Positions 62,820 to 64,000 of a stretch of DNA of 64,000 nt are shown here, in pieces. Source of the stretch: Sporosarcina sp. Its GTDB lineage: Bacteria; Bacillota; Bacilli; Bacillales_A; Planococcaceae. The stretch lies in assembly GCF_029257255.1 (NCBI RefSeq), contig NZ_JARICI010000020.1:1-64000 (forward strand). The letters run 5' to 3'. A model generated the notes under the pieces. The model searched no databases. It was not told where the DNA came from and was given only the letters and a program-made list of their open reading frames with translations. Numbering within the stretch: position 1 is the stretch's first letter; each line of letters begins with the position of its first letter. The position numbers were made by a program, and so were the translations under genes.

Positions 62820-63752
62820 TTATACGCGGGCAGCCTGCATTTCCGCAAATTCTTTTTCAGAACACAGTACAAAGTGTTCCGGCGCAATCTCACGGAATTC
62901 AACCTGATCTTCCGGACCGTATTGGTGGTCATTCGGATTATAAGGCTTACGTACCCGTGAGCGTTCATAAATAGGGTCAGGCAGCGGAATAGCCGACAGC
63001 AGTGACTTCGTATAAGCATGCATCGGATTCCGGTATAACTCGTCTGCCGGTGCCATTTCGACTAATTTACCAAAATACATGACGCCAATTCTATCGGATA
63101 TATATTTAACCATTGATAAATCGTGAGCAATGAATAAATACGTCAGTCCTTTTTCTTCCTGCAAATCTTTTAACAAGTTAACTACCTGGGCCTGAATCGA
63201 CACGTCGAGTGCAGAGATCGGTTCATCCGCAATGATGAATTCTGGATCTACTGCCAAAGCGCGTGCAATACCGATACGCTGACGCTGACCACCTGAGAAT
63301 TCATGTGGGAAACGTTCCGCGTGCTCGCGGTTTAATCCGACCGTCTGGAGCAATTCGATGACGCGTTCTTTGCGTTCCTTCTTTGATTTCACCAGCCCGT
63401 GTATATCGAGGCCTTCTGCAATAATATCCATTACTTTCATACGAGGGTTCAATGAAGCATACGGGTCTTGGAAAATCATTTGCATTTTACGATTCAAGTC
63501 ATGCGTTTCCTTCTTGCTTTTTGGTGCGTGGACATCGACACCGTCATACAGAACCTGGCCTGCTGTCGCATCGTACAGACGGATCATCGTACGGCCAGTA
63601 GTCGACTTACCACAACCGGATTCGCCAACGAGTCCGAATGTTTCACCGCGTTTTATGGAAAAGCTGATATCGTCTATCGCACGGACTTCTGTAGCTTTGC
63701 CGGCGTTAAAATACTGTTTAAGGTTTTTCACTTCTATTAATTGATCAGCCAT
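62820..63752 (-). CDS. oppF: Oligopeptide ABC transporter ATP-binding protein OppF
   Basis: The 310-residue ATPase has Walker A GESGCGKSTTGR (near residue 42), signature FSGGQRQRIGIARAL, Walker B FIIADEPISALDVS, and the oligopeptide-transporter C-terminal domain with IPLPDPIYERSR. ATG 63752 overlaps the oppD stop as TGATG. It is the last gene of an opp-type operon that continues off the right edge. Confidence 0.95.
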   Translation of the reverse strand: MADQLIEVKNLKQYFNAGKATEVRAIDDISFSIKRGETFGLVGESGCGKSTTGRTMIRLYDATAGQVLYDGVDVHAPKSKKETHDLNRKMQMIFQDPYASLNPRMKVMDIIAEGLDIHGLVKSKKERKERVIELLQTVGLNREHAERFPHEFSGGQRQRIGIARALAVDPEFIIADEPISALDVSIQAQVVNLLKDLQEEKGLTYLFIAHDLSMVKYISDRIGVMYFGKLVEMAPADELYRNPMHAYTKSLLSAIPLPDPIYERSRVRKPYNPNDHQYGPEDQVEFREIAPEHFVLCSEKEFAEMQAARV

Positions 63753-64000
63753 CACGCATTCCCTCCTGTCTGATCTACGTAGTAGCGGCTGCCCGGGAAG
63801 GTTTTCATCCGTTCAATAATGACAGCCGGCGGTTCGACCTGTGGTGCCTGCGGATGCAAGAGCCACGTCGCTGCATAATGCGTATCACTTACTTGGAAGA
63901 ATGGAGGCTGACGTTCCATATCGATCTTCATCGCATACTCGCTGCGCAATGCAAATGCATCACCTTCTGGTGGATTCAAGAGATCTGGCGGTGTACCAGG
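63752..64000 (-). CDS. oppD: Oligopeptide ABC transporter ATP-binding protein OppD (partial)
   Basis: Only the C-terminal ~82 residues lie in the window; the N terminus is beyond the right edge. The visible segment PGTPPDLLNPPEGDAFALRS is the start of the conserved OppD C-terminal domain, although the usual zinc/iron-binding Cys of PPEGCxFxxRC is replaced by Asp and Glu. The stop overlaps the oppF start. Confidence 0.85.
   Translation of the reverse strand, partial: PGTPPDLLNPPEGDAFALRSEYAMKIDMERQPPFFQVSDTHYAATWLLHPQAPQVEPPAVIIERMKTFPGSRYYVDQTGGNA

Overview
The window looks like chromosomal DNA of a Gram-positive, endospore-forming member of the Bacillales, most likely Planococcaceae (Caryophanaceae) and possibly Sporosarcina. 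The evidence is low to moderate G+C, Shine-Dalgarno sites of the AGGAGG type with many TTG and GTG starts, a tricistronic ger germination operon, a DUF3231 protein, and proteins and riboswitches that resemble Bacillus subtilis ones throughout. The genus call is an inference. No rRNA, tRNA, CRISPR array, intact insertion sequence or prophage was found, but a near-consensus rRNA-type promoter points off the left edge.

Region 1 (1-14.5 kb): a guanine-riboswitch-controlled permease (pbuG), an AraC remnant, an ECF sigma/anti-sigma locus, a lipoprotein, then guaA and the MoxR-DUF58-transglutaminase cluster, followed by pncB-nadE for NAD synthesis. The order moxR-DUF58-transglutaminase-guaA-pbuG matches B. 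subtilis yeaC-yeaD-yebA-guaA-pbuG, with the AraC/ECF/lipoprotein block inserted. The GuaA here has Ser where the glutaminase nucleophile Cys should be, the most striking observation in the window.

Region 2 (14.5-25.5 kb): a complete L-lactate utilisation locus (lutABC, lutR, lutP) with two identical LutR-type operators; thiC under a TPP riboswitch whose leader carries a dispersed repeat; a paired SMR efflux system with ogt; and a SAM-I-riboswitch-controlled metI.

Region 3 (25.5-40.6 kb): small membrane proteins (one behind two Fur-like boxes), a FapA/DUF342 protein, a Cys-rich copper-binding protein, a heme monooxygenase, spore genes (DUF3231, ger operon), tatA-tatC, a divergent LysR/YczE pair, and a second purine locus (NCS2 permease plus phosphoribosyltransferase) behind an atypical purine riboswitch.

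Region 4 (40.6-48.3 kb): a rhodanese-ASCH fusion, a YkuE-like phosphoesterase, two unknown membrane proteins, a twice-frameshifted peptidase E gene, a secreted two-cysteine peptide, and glmS with its ribozyme. A small ORF with a strong ribosome binding site runs through the ribozyme.

Region 5 (48.3-64 kb): regulators and housekeeping enzymes (thioesterase, HAD, SDR, AAA ATPase, NorA-like MFS, MsrA, GNAT, cyclase), a LytTR-DUF3021-ABC operon with a candidate autoregulatory direct repeat, an AlkD-like protein, a DUF1801 gene cut by one nonsense codon, and the end of an opp operon (oppD partial, oppF).
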